Assembly (NCBI GenBank): GCA_036521995.1
Contig: DATDGR010000014.1
Span: forward strand, 1 to 21,855
Origin: Gp13-AA77 sp036521995
GTDB lineage: Bacteria; Acidobacteriota; Terriglobia; UBA7540
Direction of reading: 5' to 3'
Length of the DNA stretch: 21,855 nt
In this document: in pieces, positions 7,467 to 16,563 of the stretch
How the letters are laid out: each line of letters starts with the position of its first letter
Numbering within the stretch: the stretch's first letter is position 1
Position numbers and translations under genes: made by a program
The notes under the pieces: generated by a model
What the model was told of the DNA's origin: nothing
The model's database searches: none
Seen by the model: the letters and a program-made list of their open reading frames with translations, nothing else

Positions 7467-9311
7467 ATGCTTGCGAATTGGAGCACTTCGCGAAGGAAAT
7501 TTCTCTCACGAATACTTGCCTTAGGAACGGCCGGGCTCGGCCGCGGCACGCTCGGCATCACTCCGGCCTCTCGGTATCCGGAAGGTCCAATCACAACGCC
7601 TCGCGTGAGTCAGCATCCGGCATCAAGCCAAGTCACTTTTCGTGACGTCTCCAAGGAGGCGGGAGTCACACCGGTGCTGATCTGCGGAAGTCCCGAAAAA
7701 AGATACATCATCGAGGTGAACGGGACGGGTTGTGTCTGGTTTGACTACAACAATGATGGCTACGTGGACCTCTACATCGTGAATGGATCGACGATCGACA
7801 ATCTGCTGAGGCCCGCGAGCGTCAAGACTGCGCCCCGAAACTACCTTTTCCGCAACAATGGAGATGGCACATTTACAGATGTTACCCGGTTAGCTGGAGT
7901 CGAAGGTCAAGGCTGGGGTTGCGGGGCCGTCGCCGCCGACTACAACAACGACGGCTTCGTGGATCTTTTCGTCTACACGTACGGGAAGAACATCCTTTAC
8001 AAGAACAAGGGCGACGGAACATTCACAGATGTCACGGATCACGCTGGCGTCGCGGGTGACTTCTCATGGAGCGGAGGGGCGGCCTTCGCTGACTACGACA
8101 ACGATGGTTATCTCGACCTCTATGTCTCGGGGTACATTGCCTTTGACCTTCACCGCCTCGCCGACTACGATCGCATGAGTTGTCAGTTCAAGGGCGTCAA
8201 GGTGGCGGCGTGCGGCCCGCGCGGCTACCCTGGAGCTCACGACGTCCTCTATCATAACAACGGCGATGGGACGTTTAGGAACGTGACCGAACGGGCGGGC
8301 GTTTCCGACGTGAAACGCTATTATGGATTCAGCGTTGCCTTCGAAGACTTCGACGGGGACGGCCGACCTGATATCCTGGTGGCGAACGACTCTAATCCCA
8401 ACTACTTCTATCACAACAAGGGCGACGGAACCTTCGAGGAGACCGGAGTTACGGCCGGAATCGCTTACAACGGCGAGGGCCTGGAGCAATCCAATATGGG
8501 CCTGGCCCTGGGTGATATCGATAATGACGGCTGGACAGACGTTTTCATAACGGAGTTTGCAGAGGACAACTACACGCTGTTTCACAACGATGGGAAAGGG
8601 ATATTCACAGACATCTCCTATCCGTCAGGCATTGCGGAGGCAACGATCCCGAATCTGGGCTGGGCCACCTTCTTCCTGGACTACAACAATGACGGCCTTA
8701 AGGATCTTTTCTGTGTAAACGGCCACGTGTACCCCGAGGTGGATGGCGTGAAAGGTGCTTCCTATCGTCAGCCGCCCCTTCTGCTCCAAAACCTGGGTAA
8801 TCGCAGGTTCAGGCTTGTCAGCTCGGAGGTGGGAATCGCGGGCATGCGCCTTCCGGGCCGTGGCGGGGCTTTCTGCGATTATGACAACGACGGCGATCTC
8901 GACGTGGCTATCATCAACATTGACGATCGTCCTGCCTTGCTGCGCAACGACGGAGGAAACGAAGCGGGCCACTGGCTGCAGATCAAGACGGTGGGCGTCA
9001 AGAGCAATCGCGATGGCGTAGGAGCTGCGGTCAAGATTGTTTCAGGCGACCTGACCCAGTTTGATCGCGTCCGTACAGGCGGAAGCTTTTGTTCGAGTAA
9101 CGACATGCGCCTTCACTTTGGTGTAGGGAAGCGCGAGATCGTTGACTTGGTCGAGATCCATTGGCCGGGCGGCGCGGTGGACCGTCTGACCCATCTCGAC
9201 CCGAACCAGGTGCTGGTGGTGCGGGAAGGGGAAGGCCGAGTGGCCTCGCCCTACCGTCCGCTGCGCACGTCTCCGGAACTCGCGAAGTCCGCCTTAACCC
9301 CCAAGCACTGA
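7467..9311 (+). CDS. CRTAC1-family protein: FG-GAP/VCBS beta-propeller with ASPIC/UnbV domain, Tat-exported
   Basis: A 614-residue protein. The ATG at 7467 puts a twin-arginine motif SRRKFL at residues 8-13 in front of a hydrophobic stretch, as in a Tat signal; an in-frame TTG at 7440 is an alternative start. At least seven calcium-binding FG-GAP loops of the form D-x-[ND]-x-D-G-x-x-D-[LIV] are visible between about residues 93 and 485 (for example DYNNDGYVDLYIV, DFDGDGRPDILVA, DIDNDGWTDVFIT), which fits a seven-bladed propeller. Residues about 500-586 form the ASPIC/UnbV domain (HWLQIKTVG through VEIHWPGG). The family is common beside TPR proteins in Acidobacteriota, Planctomycetes and Verrucomicrobia, but its biochemical role is not settled. 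It ends only 3 bp from the convergent TPR gene. Confidence 0.9.
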   Translation: MLANWSTSRRKFLSRILALGTAGLGRGTLGITPASRYPEGPITTPRVSQHPASSQVTFRDVSKEAGVTPVLICGSPEKRYIIEVNGTGCVWFDYNNDGYVDLYIVNGSTIDNLLRPASVKTAPRNYLFRNNGDGTFTDVTRLAGVEGQGWGCGAVAADYNNDGFVDLFVYTYGKNILYKNKGDGTFTDVTDHAGVAGDFSWSGGAAFADYDNDGYLDLYVSGYIAFDLHRLADYDRMSCQFKGVKVAACGPRGYPGAHDVLYHNNGDGTFRNVTERAGVSDVKRYYGFSVAFEDFDGDGRPDILVANDSNPNYFYHNKGDGTFEETGVTAGIAYNGEGLEQSNMGLALGDIDNDGWTDVFITEFAEDNYTLFHNDGKGIFTDISYPSGIAEATIPNLGWATFFLDYNNDGLKDLFCVNGHVYPEVDGVKGASYRQPPLLLQNLGNRRFRLVSSEVGIAGMRLPGRGGAFCDYDNDGDLDVAIINIDDRPALLRNDGGNEAGHWLQIKTVGVKSNRDGVGAAVKIVSGDLTQFDRVRTGGSFCSSNDMRLHFGVGKREIVDLVEIHWPGGAVDRLTHLDPNQVLVVREGEGRVASPYRPLRTSPELAKSALTPKH

Positions 9312-9314
9312 AGC

Positions 9315-10424
9315 TCAATTCTCCGGTCCGCCCGGGGCGGCCGTTGCGTCCTGGTTCTGGGCAGCCTCCTTCCGCGCCAGGTCATTCATCTGTTGCTTGA
9401 CCAGCTCGTTATACTTGCGCGTCTCTGCTTCAGCTTCCTTCGTCAGGCCCATCCGTTGATACGCATTCGCCAGGAGAGCGTGAATCGTGTGATCCGCAGG
9501 TTGCGCCTTAGCAACGACAGAAAATTCGCTTACGGCCTCGGCGTAGCGCCGTTCTGCCAGCAGTCCCCTCCCCAGAGACTTGTGTGCCTCCACCAGGCTT
9601 GGGTCGAGCGCAAGCGCCTTTTTGAGAAGCGCCAGTCCTCCGGTCACATCCCCTTGCTTTATGGCGATGTCGCCGAGCTCATAGTTGGCTTGAGCATCGT
9701 CGGGATTCAACCTCAGTTCTGCTTCGAGCTCCGGTGCCGCTTGATCAAGCTTCGCCATCCTCCAATAGGTGTTTCCGACATCGAAGTGCACGCCCGGCGC
9801 GCTTGGAGCAGCACTGAGCGCCTTCTGGTACGCTCTGAGAGCCTCGTCATATTTCTGCTGCTGGAGGAACTGGTCGCCCTGAGTCTCAAGCACCAGATAG
9901 GAGTCTGGGTGCGACTTTGCCATCGTCTGGTATGTCTGTTCGGCCAGTTGGTCGTAGAAGGCTCCGATCCAATACAGGATGTCAGGGTCATCACCCTGAC
10001 GGGTCTGGAAGTTCTTCAGGATTCTGATGCCCTCCTCTGGGACGCCCGCTGATGCGTAGGCTCGCCCAAGAAAGATGGTTGCCTCCTTGTCGCCGGGAGC
10101 TTCTTGAACCGCCTTTTTAAGGTACTCAACTGCAGGTTCAAAGTCATGCCCACGAAAATAACAGGTTCCGATCAGGGTCTCCCGCTTCCACGGTGTCTGC
10201 CTGATCGCCTGATCGTCTGAGGCGGGTCCGGCAGCTTCTTCGCAGTGCCTGGCCAAACCTGGCGCATGATTCTGTCCGCCGGCTCCAGCCGGAGGCTGCC
10301 CCGCCGCCAGTAACAGAGTCAGGAGCAGCGTTCGGGCCGAAGCCGCACCAAGCCGAGCCAGAGCTCGGCCTTGACGGGTCGGCTTGGCTCCTACGGGTCG
10401 AGAGTAGAGGTCCAATGCGCTCAT
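9315..10424 (-). CDS. secreted TPR-repeat protein (369 aa)
   Basis: After a basic N-terminus and a hydrophobic segment (about residues 30-48, a likely signal peptide or anchor), the protein is built of TPR-like helical pairs, e.g. AVEYLKKAVQEAPGDKEATI, ALRAYQKALSAAPSAPGVH and GLALLKKALALDPSLVEAH. The middle block Y-x-x-[LM]-A-x-x-x-P-D-S-Y-x-[VL] and the later W-R-M-A-K-L-D-Q-A-A-P-E-L-E-A-E-L are shared in pattern with the TPR gene at 14224-15402, so the two look like paralogues. TPR proteins are scaffolds; no enzyme domain is present. The start ATG at 10424 has no clear ribosome-binding site. It faces the TPR gene at 10537 head to head and converges with the CRTAC1-type gene, 3 bp apart. 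Confidence 0.82.
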   Translation of the reverse strand: MSALDLYSRPVGAKPTRQGRALARLGAASARTLLLTLLLAAGQPPAGAGGQNHAPGLARHCEEAAGPASDDQAIRQTPWKRETLIGTCYFRGHDFEPAVEYLKKAVQEAPGDKEATIFLGRAYASAGVPEEGIRILKNFQTRQGDDPDILYWIGAFYDQLAEQTYQTMAKSHPDSYLVLETQGDQFLQQQKYDEALRAYQKALSAAPSAPGVHFDVGNTYWRMAKLDQAAPELEAELRLNPDDAQANYELGDIAIKQGDVTGGLALLKKALALDPSLVEAHKSLGRGLLAERRYAEAVSEFSVVAKAQPADHTIHALLANAYQRMGLTKEAEAETRKYNELVKQQMNDLARKEAAQNQDATAAPGGPEN

Positions 10425-10536
10425 ATTGAGGATCAGCCGAGCCTACCGAGCCCTGGGACAATTCTACACCAGCCCACGAGCCAGGCTCCGGCAGATAAGT
10501 TTGCTACACCCTTTCAGCTATCCTAGACTAATTGGT

Positions 10537-12300
10537 ATGCGTTGCTCGTTTCGGCTCGTGCCAGCGCTGGTGTGCCTCGCACTTTCCCTCGCTTCACTTG
10601 AGGCTGAACAGAAGGCCCTGCCGCCCGGCAAGCCCGGAGACTATTCAGCCCCTCAGCAGGCTGCGAGAGGTCCTAGCGCTTCAAGCGCAGAGGTAAAGCA
10701 GCTCTTTGATGCAGCCTCTGGCTTGATCAAACAGAGCCGCTACGCTGACGCCGCCAAGATCCTGCGCCAGGCCGAAACTCTCGCTCCGAACGAGCCAACG
10801 ATTCATCACTACCTGGGATACGCCTTGTGGAAGCAGGACCAATGGAGCGCCGCTGAAGCGGAATTCCAGAAGGCGAACCGGCTGGACCCGACCAATCCCT
10901 ACACCCTTTACTTCCTGGCGCGGATTGCCCAGTCTTCCGGCCAGCCGGGCGAGTCCATTCGGCGTTACCAGGCGATTGTCCGCCTCGGGCCCGCCATCTA
11001 CGACACCAACCAGAGGCTGGGCCAACTATACCTTGACCAGGGAAACTTGGAGAAGAGCCGGCAGAGCATCGAAGCGGCCCTGAAAGAGACTCCGTGGGAC
11101 AGCGCGCTTTACTATCAACTGGGGAAGATCGATCAGAAGACAGGCCACGCAGACGCGGCTCAGGAAGAGTTTGCCTCGGCGGAGCGCCTCAAGAACATCA
11201 GTCAGATCGCCATTCAACACCTTCTTGCACTCGATCAGGCCGCCCGCGATCAAAAGAACGCGCAAGTCGACGAGTTACGGGCTCAACTCCTGGCCGAGGC
11301 ATCGCAGGATCCGGAGATCCTGCAGTCAGCTGGCGTTCTGCTGGGCAGAGCGGGCCTTTACGAGCAGGCGCGTGAGCCCTTGGAGCGCAGCCTCAAGCTC
11401 GACACCCACTCGTTCGAAGCCACCTACAACCTGGGGCTCACCCTCCTGCAGCTGCACCTGGACCAGGACGCGGAGGCTAGCTTTCTGGCCGCCCTCAAAC
11501 TCCAACCGAACTCTCTCGAGACCAACCGAGCCCTGGCGGTGCTATACGTCGACGAGAACCGCAATCTCGACGCCATCGAGCGTCTGCGCGCCGCCGATCA
11601 GTTGTCACCCGGAGACCCCAAGATCCTGTCCTTGCTGGGCCAGCAGTATCTCCAGGGATATTTTGTCAAGGAGGCGATTGCCACCCTGCAGCAGGCGGTC
11701 CAGCTGTCGCCCCAAGACCCCAACGTGCGTTTTCTGCTGGTTGAGGCCTACCACGCCGCTCAAGACTATGAACAGGCTCTTCAGGCTGCACAGGCCACGA
11801 TGCGCCTTTTCCCCGACTCCGGCCGCGCCTGCTACGAGGCGGCTCAGGAACTGGCGGCCTTGGGCCGCAACGACGACGCTCATGCTTACGCGAAGCTGGC
11901 GGTTCAAAAAGAGCCGCCCTTGGTTGAGGCCTGGAATCTGCTGGGCGACATCGACTCCAAGAGCGGGCAGTACGACCTCGCCCTGAAGGACTTTGGACAG
12001 GCCCAGAGCCTCGACGCTTCCAATGCGGAAGCCGCGAGAGGCGTGACGGAAAACCTGATCCATCTCCAGCGCTATGATCAGGCCCTCGCCGATCTCCAGC
12101 AGGCCATCAGCGCTCATCCTCAGGACCCGCGACTCTACTTTAACCTCGTCCAGGTCTACACGCGAACCGGAAAGCGTGAAGAGGCGTCCAGGGCCGCAAC
12201 TATTTACCAGCGGCTGCACGCCGAGGAGGTAGCGCAGCACGACGCTCAAGTGCCCCGTACCTATACTCCCCCGGCCAAAACCGGCGGCCCGGGCGAGTAG
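10537..12300 (+). CDS. secreted TPR-repeat protein (587 aa)
   Basis: The ATG at 10537 is preferred over the longer open frame (from 10426) because it begins directly with a signal peptide, MRCSFRLVPALVCLALSLAS. The rest is a long run of TPR-like repeats of about 34 residues, e.g. AAKILRQAETLAPNEPTIHH, AEAEFQKANRLDPTNPYTL, AREPLERSLKLDTHSFEATY and ALADLQQAISAHPQDPRLY. No catalytic domain is present. There is no ribosome-binding site before 10537, but TTGCTA (10501-10506) and TAGACT (10524-10529) at 17-base spacing would start transcription near the ATG, so the mRNA could be nearly leaderless; this is inference. The gene ends with TAG, showing that amber is a normal stop here. It converges with the next TPR gene after 44 bp. 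Confidence 0.85.
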   Translation: MRCSFRLVPALVCLALSLASLEAEQKALPPGKPGDYSAPQQAARGPSASSAEVKQLFDAASGLIKQSRYADAAKILRQAETLAPNEPTIHHYLGYALWKQDQWSAAEAEFQKANRLDPTNPYTLYFLARIAQSSGQPGESIRRYQAIVRLGPAIYDTNQRLGQLYLDQGNLEKSRQSIEAALKETPWDSALYYQLGKIDQKTGHADAAQEEFASAERLKNISQIAIQHLLALDQAARDQKNAQVDELRAQLLAEASQDPEILQSAGVLLGRAGLYEQAREPLERSLKLDTHSFEATYNLGLTLLQLHLDQDAEASFLAALKLQPNSLETNRALAVLYVDENRNLDAIERLRAADQLSPGDPKILSLLGQQYLQGYFVKEAIATLQQAVQLSPQDPNVRFLLVEAYHAAQDYEQALQAAQATMRLFPDSGRACYEAAQELAALGRNDDAHAYAKLAVQKEPPLVEAWNLLGDIDSKSGQYDLALKDFGQAQSLDASNAEAARGVTENLIHLQRYDQALADLQQAISAHPQDPRLYFNLVQVYTRTGKREEASRAATIYQRLHAEEVAQHDAQVPRTYTPPAKTGGPGE

Positions 12301-12344
12301 ACTTGCGCCACCCACCGCCAGCTTGGTTCTGAAGATCACTCCAC

Positions 12345-14171
12345 TCATTTCGGCTGGGCTCCGGTGGTTAAGTAGCCTATCTCGCGAGCTTTCTCGAGCT
12401 CCGCTTCACCCGCCTTCTGATTCCCCTCTCGCAACAGAAGAATTCCCAGATTGTGGTGGGCCTCTGCCATGTCGTCCTGAAGCGCAAGGGCCTTCTGCAA
12501 CTGCTCAATAGCGGCGGGCAGATTGCCAGCTTCGGCTAACAGACTAGCCTCGTTGTTGCGAGCCGGAGCATTCTGCGGCTGAAGCTCCAAGGCCTTGCGA
12601 AACTCCGACATGGCGCCCTCGTTCCGGCCGCCCCTGGCCAGGGCCACCCCCAGATGGTTGTGAGCTTCGGGCGAACTCGGGTCGGCTTGCACCGCCTGGG
12701 TGAACTCCCGTACCGCTTCCTCAAGATCTCCCGCCGCCATGGCTTTCAATCCCAGGCCTATTTCCAGAATGGCTTGCGTATGTTGGACGTCCTTTTTCTG
12801 TTGCGACTGCCTGATTCTGGCCACGTCGGCGAATTCTCGGGCGGCCCCCGCCTGGTCACCGTCGTGGGCCAGCATCCTGGCCAGACTGTAATGAGCAGCA
12901 CTGTTGTCCGGATCGAGGCGCAGAGCCGAGCGCATTTCGTCGTCGGCCAGCTTCGGATCCCCGGTCTGCGACAGCGCCAGCCCCAGCCGGTAGTGATATT
13001 CCGAGCTTCCCGGCTCGAGCGCCACGGCTTTCCGCAGCTCGGGCACCGCCCGAGTTGGCTTCGACTCGATGAGCTCCGCCAGGCCAAGGTTGTAATGTGA
13101 GTCGGCGTAATTCGGATTCAACTGCGCAGCCTTGTGAAAGTTGGCGGAGGCTTCGTCGAGGCGCCCAATGTCCGCGAGCGCCACCCCGAGGTTGTTATAG
13201 GCCTCGGCATAACCCGGCTCCAGCCTGATGGCCTTCTGAAACTCCGCCGCAGCGTCCTGAAGACGGCTCAGCCCCAGATAACAACGACCAAGGCCGTAAT
13301 GAGCGTCCGGCGAATCAGGCGTCGTTTCCAGGACAGACTTGAACTGGACGGCCGCCTCGTTGAAGTTCGCGAACTTAATGAGCACGTCACCAGCTTGAAT
13401 TCCGGCCTGGGTGTAACCTGGCCGCAGGCGCAGAGCCTCGCGGAACTCAGTCAGGGCGGCAGTGGAGTCGACTTGCCGCATGTACGCGAGACCGAGATTA
13501 TAGTGCGCCTCAGGATATTCAGGGCGCAAGGCCAGCGAGCGGCGGAAGTGGCGGATGGCGTCATCCATTCTGCTGAGCGAAACCAGGGCGGCGCCCAAAT
13601 CGTTCTCTGCTTCCGGGTAATCGGGCCTCAGCTTGAGGGCCGCCGAGAACTCCTGCACCGCTGCTTCCGCCTGGCCGTTCGTGGAAAGGGCAAGCCCCAG
13701 CCGGTAATGGATCGTTGCCGAAGATGGCGCGATCTCCAGCGCCGCGCGCAGAGCCTGGAGGGCTTCTTGGGGCTGGCCGGTCCGCAACCGAAGCAGACCC
13801 AGGTTCGACCTCGCTTCGGCGTCGTGCGGATCAAGCCGTGCGGCCTCTTGAAATTCGCCGGCCGCTTTGCCGAGATCACCTTTGCCTATGTAGGCCACGC
13901 CGAGGCTGTTATGAACTGCCGTCAGGGAGGGATCAATTTTGAGAGCCGCCTGCAAATCCGCGATGGCCTCATCGAACTCACGCAAGGCGAGGTACCGCTC
14001 ACCCTCTTTTTCGAGTTGGGCCGCGCGTGGGTCGATGAACCCCTGACTTGCCGACGGAATGGCCGCAAGCCCGATGCTCATACCGGACAGCAGGAGTGCC
14101 GCCAGAATAAGGCGGCCGCCATTTCCACCGCTCGGGAAGCTCTGTCTCATCGTCCGGCTCAACCCAAGCAT
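12345..14171 (-). CDS. secreted TPR-repeat protein (608 aa)
   Basis: An N-terminal segment (about residues 20-42, GGRLILAALLLSGMSIGLAA) acts as a signal peptide or anchor. Residues about 50-600 are near-canonical TPRs of 34 residues, many with the consensus pattern Y-x-x-L-G and A-x-x-x-[FY]-x-x-A-[LI]-x-L-x-P, e.g. PDYPEAENDLGAALVSL, PEYPEAHYNLGLAYM and PGYAEAYNNLGVALADIG. About 15 repeats fit. It is the most regular of the four TPR genes and resembles O-GlcNAc-transferase-type TPR arrays, but it lacks any transferase domain. The ATG at 14171 is taken as the start. It is divergent from the TPR gene at 14224 with 52 bp between, so the two probably share a control region. Confidence 0.88.
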   Translation of the reverse strand: MLGLSRTMRQSFPSGGNGGRLILAALLLSGMSIGLAAIPSASQGFIDPRAAQLEKEGERYLALREFDEAIADLQAALKIDPSLTAVHNSLGVAYIGKGDLGKAAGEFQEAARLDPHDAEARSNLGLLRLRTGQPQEALQALRAALEIAPSSATIHYRLGLALSTNGQAEAAVQEFSAALKLRPDYPEAENDLGAALVSLSRMDDAIRHFRRSLALRPEYPEAHYNLGLAYMRQVDSTAALTEFREALRLRPGYTQAGIQAGDVLIKFANFNEAAVQFKSVLETTPDSPDAHYGLGRCYLGLSRLQDAAAEFQKAIRLEPGYAEAYNNLGVALADIGRLDEASANFHKAAQLNPNYADSHYNLGLAELIESKPTRAVPELRKAVALEPGSSEYHYRLGLALSQTGDPKLADDEMRSALRLDPDNSAAHYSLARMLAHDGDQAGAAREFADVARIRQSQQKKDVQHTQAILEIGLGLKAMAAGDLEEAVREFTQAVQADPSSPEAHNHLGVALARGGRNEGAMSEFRKALELQPQNAPARNNEASLLAEAGNLPAAIEQLQKALALQDDMAEAHHNLGILLLREGNQKAGEAELEKAREIGYLTTGAQPK

Positions 14172-14223
14172 TATGATAAACTGCCTGGAGACTCACAAGG
14201 TGGGCACAAGGAAGGTTCAGCCG

Positions 14224-15402
14224 GTGGCAACCCCCCGACTCAGAGAGGAACGGATCTGCTGGGCGCACAGGCTGCAAGATTGTCGTTCAGCCGTTTCGAT
14301 CGGGGTGCTTTTGCTGACCTTTGCGACCTCTCTTGCCGGCTCTGCCCAGTCCCAGCCTGATCCGGCCACAGCTTCACCAGAGCTCATTGGGAAGGCCAAG
14401 GAGGCAGAGCAGAAGCAGGACTTCTTGACCGCGGCCCGGCTCTATCAAGACTACCTCAAGGCTCACCCGGAGAACCCCGCGATTCTGCAACGTCTCGGCC
14501 TCGTCGACTACCTCTCCAACCGCTTTGAGGCGGCGATTCCGCCCCTCGCCAAGGCTCTTCAACTTGACCCCTCGCTGTGGGGATCGGCCCTGTATCTGGG
14601 CGCCAGCTACTACCACATCAGCCGTTTCACAGAGGCGATCGACGCCCTTAAGCGGAGCCTGGCTCTTAAGCCCAACGTGCCCGAGACGCAATTCTGGATG
14701 GGATGTAGCCTGCTGGCCGACAACCAGCCGGAACCCGCCATTGCTCATCTGGTTCAGGTAAGCGATGACGCAACTTGGGGCGTTCAGGCCGAAGACCTGC
14801 TCGTGAAGGCCTACCGGAAGGCGGCCGAGGACTCCTATCATCGCATCGCGACCGTGACGCCTGACTCGTATCGCGTTCACCTGGTGAAAGCCGAGCTCCT
14901 GGCGTGGAAAGGCATCAATAACGAAGCTGTTTGGGAAGCCCGCCAGGCCCTTCAGCGAAACCCGAGCCTTGAAGGCGCTCATCGGATCATCGGGGAGATC
15001 TACTGGCAGGAAAAGGGATTTGACCTCGCCGCCCGGGAGTTTCAAGCCGAACTTCAAATCAACCCGTTCGACGGCGAGTCGAACCTGAGGGTGGGAGAAT
15101 TCTGGCTGGCGAAAGGCGATCCCGGCAAGGCCGCTTCCTACTTGAACGTGGCGCTCGACCAGCGCGCCGGCTCACCCGGCGAAGTCCATCACTTCCTCGG
15201 CGAGGTCCAACTCGCCCAGCACAACTACGCCCAGGCGGCCGCTAACCTGGAACATGCGATCCAAGAGAATCCCACCGACCCGGCCAACCATCAGCTTCTC
15301 GCCCAGGTCTACCGCGCCTCGGGCCAGCTTGACCTCGCCGCCAAAGAGGAGCAGTTGTCACACAGCGCCCGGGCGCCGTCCTCGCGAGAACAAGCACCTT
15401 AG
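14224..15402 (+). CDS. secreted TPR-repeat protein (392 aa), paralogue of the gene at 9315-10424
   Basis: GTG at 14224 is chosen because AAGGAAGG lies eight bases upstream and this start avoids overlap with the divergent TPR gene; in-frame starts reach back to 14059 but have no ribosome-binding site. A signal peptide SAVSIGVLLLTFATSLAGSA is followed by TPR repeats. The block AAEDSYHRIATVTPDSYRVH with the later GEIYWQEKGFDLAAREFQAE matches in pattern the middle of the TPR protein at 9315-10424, the sign of paralogy. Further repeats run to the C-terminus (AAANLEHAIQENPTDPANHQ). No enzyme domain is seen. Its last four bases overlap the convergent motB gene. Confidence 0.83.
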   Translation: MATPRLREERICWAHRLQDCRSAVSIGVLLLTFATSLAGSAQSQPDPATASPELIGKAKEAEQKQDFLTAARLYQDYLKAHPENPAILQRLGLVDYLSNRFEAAIPPLAKALQLDPSLWGSALYLGASYYHISRFTEAIDALKRSLALKPNVPETQFWMGCSLLADNQPEPAIAHLVQVSDDATWGVQAEDLLVKAYRKAAEDSYHRIATVTPDSYRVHLVKAELLAWKGINNEAVWEARQALQRNPSLEGAHRIIGEIYWQEKGFDLAAREFQAELQINPFDGESNLRVGEFWLAKGDPGKAASYLNVALDQRAGSPGEVHHFLGEVQLAQHNYAQAAANLEHAIQENPTDPANHQLLAQVYRASGQLDLAAKEEQLSHSARAPSSREQAP

Positions 15403-16193
15403 TGCCCGGCCGGCGCGGAGGGGGGGCTGGCTGTTCCAGCGGTGTGCGTAGCCGTGTCCGATTCGTCTCCATCGGGTTTCACGAGGTACTGAACGATCAT
15501 CGAGATGCGCCGGTTGGAGGGGTCGGCGGGGTTGTCCGGCCGGCGCGGTTTCTGATCGGCGAATCCACGCACCTGCGTCACCTGATCTTGCCGCAGACCG
15601 TTCTGCTGCACCAGGCGCCGGGCAGCGTTGGCGCGGTCGGCCGAAAGCTCCCAGTTGCCGTAGTCACGGTGACCGGCGTAAGGCCGGGAGTCAGTATGCC
15701 CCTCGATGGAAACCTTGTTGGGGAGCTGGCCCAGTTGCTGTGCGAGCGTCACCAGCAGTTCCCGGCCACTCCCGTTCAGCTCGGCGCTGCCGCTATCGAA
15801 GAAGGTTCCGTCCTTCGTTTCCAGCATCTCGATCCGCAGCCCTTCGGAGGTGATGGTGATATCAATCTTGTCTTTCAATTGGTCAAAGTCGGGGACCTGC
15901 TTGATCGCTTTCAGAAGCTGCTCCTTGACCTGCTGCATGTTCTGTTTTGTCAGGGTGAAGTTTTCTCCGGAGCCCTCCATGTTGCTGCCGACCTTCTTGG
16001 AAGTTCCGGTGGGATCCTTGAAATAGCCTCCTACCGCCACTTTGATCTGATTGCTGGCGTTCATCAGCCAGAGTACGATGAAAAGCGCCATCATGGCGGT
16101 GACAAAGTCGGCATAGGCCACCTTCCAGGCGCCCCCGTGATGGCCGCCGTGTCCGCCTTTCTTCTTGATGATGATGACCGGTGTTCCAGCCAC
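15399..16193 (-). CDS. motB: flagellar motor stator protein MotB
   Basis: A 264-residue protein with one membrane helix at about 25-46 (VAYADFVTAMMALFIVLWLM). It contains D29, the proton-path aspartate conserved in MotB. A plug/linker region follows (60-110), then an OmpA-like peptidoglycan-binding domain at about 131-236, with FFDSGSAEL, SIEGHTDSRPYAG and NRRISMIVQYL. It would form the ion-driven stator with MotA around the flagellar motor. The GTG at 16193 has GAGAGA upstream. The gene itself looks intact, but its partner motA just upstream is truncated and frameshifted, so a working stator from this locus is doubtful. Confidence 0.92.
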   Translation of the reverse strand: MAGTPVIIIKKKGGHGGHHGGAWKVAYADFVTAMMALFIVLWLMNASNQIKVAVGGYFKDPTGTSKKVGSNMEGSGENFTLTKQNMQQVKEQLLKAIKQVPDFDQLKDKIDITITSEGLRIEMLETKDGTFFDSGSAELNGSGRELLVTLAQQLGQLPNKVSIEGHTDSRPYAGHRDYGNWELSADRANAARRLVQQNGLRQDQVTQVRGFADQKPRRPDNPADPSNRRISMIVQYLVKPDGDESDTATHTAGTASPPSAPAGH

Positions 16194-16210
16194 GGGATTC
16201 TCTCGCCCGC

Positions 16211-16563
16211 TTACGCAGCCGCCTCAGCCACCGACTGGGGCGGTCCAGACCCGGCGCCCTTGCAATAGCTCTCAGTTTCCTGGAAGGTGGGCGAACGTGT
16301 CCCGGAATGGCCCGCCGACCGACTTCGATGGCCATGATCGGGGTCGTACCTTTGATAAAGGCATTCATTACAACCCGCAAGACGTGATAGTAAGCCTGCT
16401 CGTCTTCGGCCGCCTTCGCCATGCTGGCAGACATGGGTCCCACCAACCCGTAGCACAACAGGATTCCCAGAAAAGTACCGACCAACGCGGCCGCAACCTT
16501 ATGTCCGATCTCCTCGGGCGGCCCGCCGAGCGCGCCCATCGTGATTACTACAAGCGGCGACAC
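16211..16563 (-). pseudogene. motA: motA remnant: 5' part missing and one frameshift
   Basis: From about 16560 leftward the frame reads VVITMGALGGPPEEIGHKV, then AAALVGTFLGILLCYGLVGP and IEVGRRAIPGHVRP, a clear match to the C-terminal half of MotA. MotA is normally about 285 residues; roughly the first 150 are absent, and the sequence upstream of 16563 shows no MotA in any frame. Near 16289-16293 one base seems lost: the first frame turns to unrelated sequence while the next frame continues as TFQETESYCKG and ends at TAA 16211-16213, 17 bp before motB. The breakpoint marks the edge of the damaged block to the right. An assembly error could explain the frameshift but not easily the missing half. 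Confidence 0.85.

Noticed and set aside
13134..14360. Plus-strand open frame of 408 codons over the 608-residue TPR gene
   Set aside because: Antisense shadow of regular TPR repeats; no domain of its own.
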